Assembly: GCA_015680685.1 (NCBI GenBank)
Contig: MNCI01030671.1
Location: 1-64,000 of the forward strand
Source: Gnetum montanum
Taxonomy: Eukaryota; Streptophyta; Gnetopsida; Gnetales; Gnetaceae
Direction: 5' to 3'
Length of the DNA stretch: 64,000 nucleotides
A program made the translations under genes and the position numbers. Below the pieces are notes generated by a model, which was not told the origin of the DNA, searched no databases, and saw only the letters and a program-made list of their open reading frames with translations. Below, piece by piece: positions 60,745 to 64,000 of this stretch (positions are counted from its first letter, which is position 1; each line of letters opens with the position of its first letter).

Positions 60745-62100
60745 CGCTAAGAGACTTTAGGGCCAGGTAATACAATTTGGACTAGATAAAGTCATTCACT
60801 ACATCCTTGAAGATGGTCAGTAGGTGTGTCTCTTCTAGGGGTTCATGTATTTCACTCAATGTGGTGCTCTAGTGTTGGAGGAATTTTGGCACTGGCTCTA
60901 GGGACCCCTACTTAACTTTCATGAGTTGGTCAAGGGTTGCTTCAGGCTTTAGGTTGTACCTGAAGTGTGTCACAAACTGGCTTATGAGATCCTATAAAGA
61001 AGAGATTGATGCCTTAGGTTACACATGATACCATTCTAAGGTCTTGTCAGTGAGTGACATGGGGAACACATGCATAATGGCATGTGGCCAAGCTTGAAGG
61101 AGTAGGCACTTGAATCGAAATGTGACCAAGTGTGCATTAGGATCCCCTTTATTATTATTCTTGGTGACTTGAGGCAGCTAGACCCCAGTTCGCAGAGTTA
61201 GGGATGGGACCATAGCACTTATGGGGTTTTCTCAGTAGAAGTCCACCACCTTGATGGTTTTGGAGGAGGTAGCTTTGAGTTGGTTAATCTCCTCTGTTAA
61301 ACTTTGGATCAACCAAAATGCCTGATCTAAGCTTGGGGATGTGCCAACTGGTTTCATTGGCTAGGCTTGTGTTGGTTGCATAGCATAGGGTCAGATTGTT
61401 GGTAGTGGAGTTTACTAGTTTAGTGTCGTATTAGATGGTTGTTGCTAGTTTAACATCGTAGCAAATGGGTTTAGTTCATGTGTTGGTTGAGGGCTGGGTG
61501 TAGTGACTAAAGTGGGCCACACATGAGTGCGTTGGATGAACACTATGGACACCAATGAGACAAGTAGGACATAGGATGCCTAAATTATCTAGGGTTGGGA
61601 GGTGGCCCCTACATGAGCATAGGGTTGGGCAAATGCAGCGATCACTTACAAGGAAGGTTGAATTGGCTTGGTTACCATCTTAGAGAGGATAGGTGGATTG
61701 AACCAAGGAGGGGCCATACTAGGGAGCAGTTGTTGGAGGATGGTGTAGAGGGAGCTCTCACATTTGGAGTGGGCCTCGAACTCATCTTCTTTCTCTTGTG
61801 AGGCTTCCTCATAGGTTATCCCTACATCATGCTTGTTTACATAAATGAGTTGGGAAAATAGCTGGTGGAAGGACTCTATGAGTGGGATTATGTCAAACAA
61901 GGAGGGTTTATACTCCCATCCATCCTAGTGGACTCATTCGTAGTCTTTTTTTGCCTCCAAGTCAAGGTAATCCATTAGTAATCCTGCTTGGATTTTAGCA
62001 TTAAAAAATTATATTATTCATGGCTTAGCGTTGCACACTTTGGGTGGATCATGGTGTCAAATGTGTTAAACACCAACGTGGAAGGTTAGTCTAGATTCAT

Positions 62101-62612
62101 GTTCATAGATCAGGTTGTGAGAGTTGTTGTTTGCAAAAACTGTAGAAAAATGACTAAGTCTATCAGTAGCAGAAAAATGGCTAAGTATAAAAATCTAGAA
62201 AAAGAGCTAAGTGTAAAAATGCAAAAAAAATGGCTAAGTATGGAAATTGCAAAAAATTAACTAAGTGTAAAACTGTATAAAATTGGTATGAAACTGTGAA
62301 AATTTGGCTAAGTATGAAAATGTAGAAAAAATGCTAAGTATGGAAATGCAAAGAAAATGCTAAGTTTGAAAGCTGCTGAAAATGGCTAACTCTAGTGCTA
62401 TTGTCACTACGTTGGAGCCAGCTACTCTGTCTACATTGAGAGCCAACTACACTCTCCCAAGCACCTAGAATTTTGGTAAAGTATCAAAGATGTGCTTTGG
62501 CTTTTGTCCAGCAAGGTTCCAAGAGAACCAATGACAAGGTCCAACCTACACCAACTGGCGGTGGAGAGAGCACGTGGGACAATAATCAGAAAATGCAAAA
62601 AGAAATGGTGAG
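62101..62612 (-). repeat. 5' leader of D2 with short tandem repeats
   Basis: About nine units of 25-35 bases (AAAATGGCTAAGTATGGAAA type) at 62120-62395, then unique sequence to the primer site. A weaker form is in the C leader. No gene. Confidence 0.7.
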
Positions 62613-62630
62613 GCCTTCCTTCTAGCATCA
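62613..62630 (-). other. Primer binding site of D2
   Basis: TGATGCTAGAAGGAAGG on the minus strand; TGG has changed to TGA. Position and the remaining bases match A, B and C. Confidence 0.5.
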
Positions 62631-62635
62631 AAAGC

Positions 62636-64000
62636 TATAACAATCAAAAATGTCGATGGCTAGAATCACTGAGGGATTAATGAACGCACAACCTTAACCC
62701 CACCTCCATACAAGGGCCTTGTTGGAAACAAAAGCAGAGTGCCCTAGATGGTCTTGTCAATCAAATAGGAACTTTGCTAACTGCAACCAAGGTATTGGGT
62801 GCAATTGGGGGTGGTGTGGTTAATTGGAATACAAATGCAAACAATGTGAAATAGTGCTAAGTTTCAAAGTGGTATTTCACAGTGCTAAGTGTAGAGCGTA
62901 CCCATGGAATGGGGGCTAGCATAGCCAAGGATTTTAACCAAAATGAGGATGTCAACCCATAGAGACTACCGCCTGAGTGTAGTATAGCATGATGACATGT
63001 GAAAAAATGTGAAAATATGCAAGAAAAATGCAAGAAAATGCTAGAAATAGGAGAGAGCAATGGAATACCACCCAAGATGGAAGTGTGGTTAACTCCAAAG
63101 GGGTATTAGAAGGTACATAGTGTATAACAAGCATAGTGGGATCATAGTCACAGTCTTGGTGGTGTCACGTTGTGAAGTCTAATGCTTACTGTGATAAACC
63201 ATGCTTGTTGAGTTGGCCACTATGGTGTACCATGCAATGTTCTGCAGGGCTGCAACAGGGTTGTTGTGTATCATGTGGTGCAGGGTTGAAATGGGGCCAT
63301 AGTATACCATGTAGTGTAACTATGCCTCTCTGCTAGTGTGGTGTGCTTTGGGTCTCATTTGCCCATGGAGCTAAGTACCAAGATGCCAAAATGCCAAATG
63401 CCAAATAAAAGTGCCAACTACCAACCCCTAAAACATTTGGGATCTAGGGGTTTTTATAGGGCTAGGATTAGGCCAAAATGCAAATCATGTGACACATGGC
63501 ATTGCAGTAGGTGGGAAGAGCATAACAACTACAGTGCCAAGCATAGGAGCTACAGTGCTAAGCATAGCACAACACTTAAAAAAATTCTGCAAAACTAGCC
63601 ATTTGTGTGTTGGCTATTCTTACTATGCTCTCAAGCATAGGAAAGCATAGTAGCTATAGTGCAAAGCATAGTAGCTATAGTGCCAAGCGTAGCATAACAA
63701 TTAGAAAAATTTTGCAAAACTGGTCATTTATGTGTTGGCTATGCTTGCTATGTTCTCGAGCATAGTAGAGCATAGCAACTATAGTGCCAAGCATAGCACA
63801 ACACTTAGAAAGATTCTGCAGATTTTAAATTTGTTTGAACTATTAGCTAAAATTGTAGAAGATTGTCATTGAAGCTAACTATGCTCTACTATAGTGGAGA
63901 GTGTGGTCCCAGCACTTAGGCAAATTTGCAAAAAGTGCCACCGTTCTGACACTTACAAAATTTTGCAAATCTAGTAGTTGGAGCTGGCTACACTTAACAC
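62636..64000 (-). mobile_element. 5' LTR of D2 (partial, cut by window end)
   Basis: The inner end (62636) aligns with the inner ends of the A and B LTRs (GATTGTTATA against TCACTACA). TATAAAAA lies at 63451-63458 (minus). Repeats of GCATAGCACAACACTTAGAA type with short palindromes occupy 63535-63910 and resemble 590-660 of the D LTR, so D and D2 belong to related families. Confidence 0.75.

Larger units (their letters stand above)
58620..62100 (-). pseudogene. gag: D2 gag-pro
   Basis: The likely start is ATG 62100 (MNLD), as in C. The N-terminal part has YNFLMLKSKQ; the Retrotrans_gag core lies near 60790-61110 (DKTLEWYHV, ASISSL, LEPVPKFLQH); the zinc-finger-like segment YCHHH..SHSMNNY near 60280 has lost its last Cys. 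Retropepsin near 58900-59200 lacks a clear DGA motif but keeps FNLILDRPWLA. Hairpin units were inserted in frame at 59895-59990 and near 61410-61460. N at 60744. Confidence 0.8.

Noticed and set aside
1-64000. Host protein-coding genes, tRNA, rRNA
   Set aside because: None recognised; every supported frame belongs to a retrotransposon or the antisense gene carried by it.
1-64000. D and D2 as one element spanning the window
   Set aside because: D has its own 3' UTR at 729-2575 and D2 has a separate 3' UTR-like part at 57516-58140, so two elements are more likely, though recombination between relatives cannot be excluded.

Overview
The window is plant repeat DNA, a pile-up of Ty3/gypsy LTR retrotransposons of the Tat type. 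No host gene, rRNA, tRNA or CRISPR array was seen. The Tat assignment rests on three things: gag, retropepsin, RT, RNase H and integrase in Ty3/gypsy order; a second RNase H-like domain (acidic start, an NN-AEYEGLL stretch, a GDSQLVVNQ stretch) between RNase H and integrase; and no chromodomain after integrase. LTRs of 1.6-1.9 kb begin TGAAACACC and end near ACA. The species cannot be named. Nearly every reading frame is interrupted, mostly by TAG where relatives have CAG or TGG.

Layout by nesting. Element D (minus strand) supplies the 3' LTR (1-728), 3' UTR and most of pol (2576-5774); its pol start is at 40517-40721. Element C (plus strand, 5780-40511, 5-bp target duplication AACAA/AATAA) sits in D's pol. 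Element A (minus strand, 11022-26535, perfect duplication ATATC) sits in C's gag-pro gene. A solo LTR (plus strand, 15804-17469, perfect duplication ATAGG) sits in A's pol. To the right, about 41.45-57.5 kb is a rearranged pair of A-like elements (B and B2, minus strand) with internal deletions, and 57.5-64 kb is a D-like element (D2, minus strand) that has lost pol and runs off the window.

How the parts work together. In the best-ordered copy, C, gag-pro and pol are separate genes about 6 kb apart. Pol starts 9-13 bases after an AG acceptor-like site in all four copies, as expected if pol is made from a spliced transcript, as is known for Ogre elements. Inside this presumed intron lies an antisense gene of several exons with its own TATA box. 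It is present in C and, in complementary halves, in B and B2, with the same exon boundaries and GT-AG introns. I do not recognise its product. It is the strongest candidate here for an undescribed system: an antisense passenger gene housed in the gag-pro/pol intron of a retrotransposon.

Other unexplained structure: short units (TAGTTTAA followed by a hairpin with a 6-base loop and covarying arms) fill the intron and 3' UTR of every family and have entered a gag coding frame in D2; the polypurine tract and LTR start are mirrored by an inverted copy just upstream; a 13-14 bp 3' UTR hairpin is kept by compensatory changes; and GCTAC/GTAGC palindromes fill the LTRs. Single-N joins mark draft contig seams, and two small contigs appear to be placed backwards.
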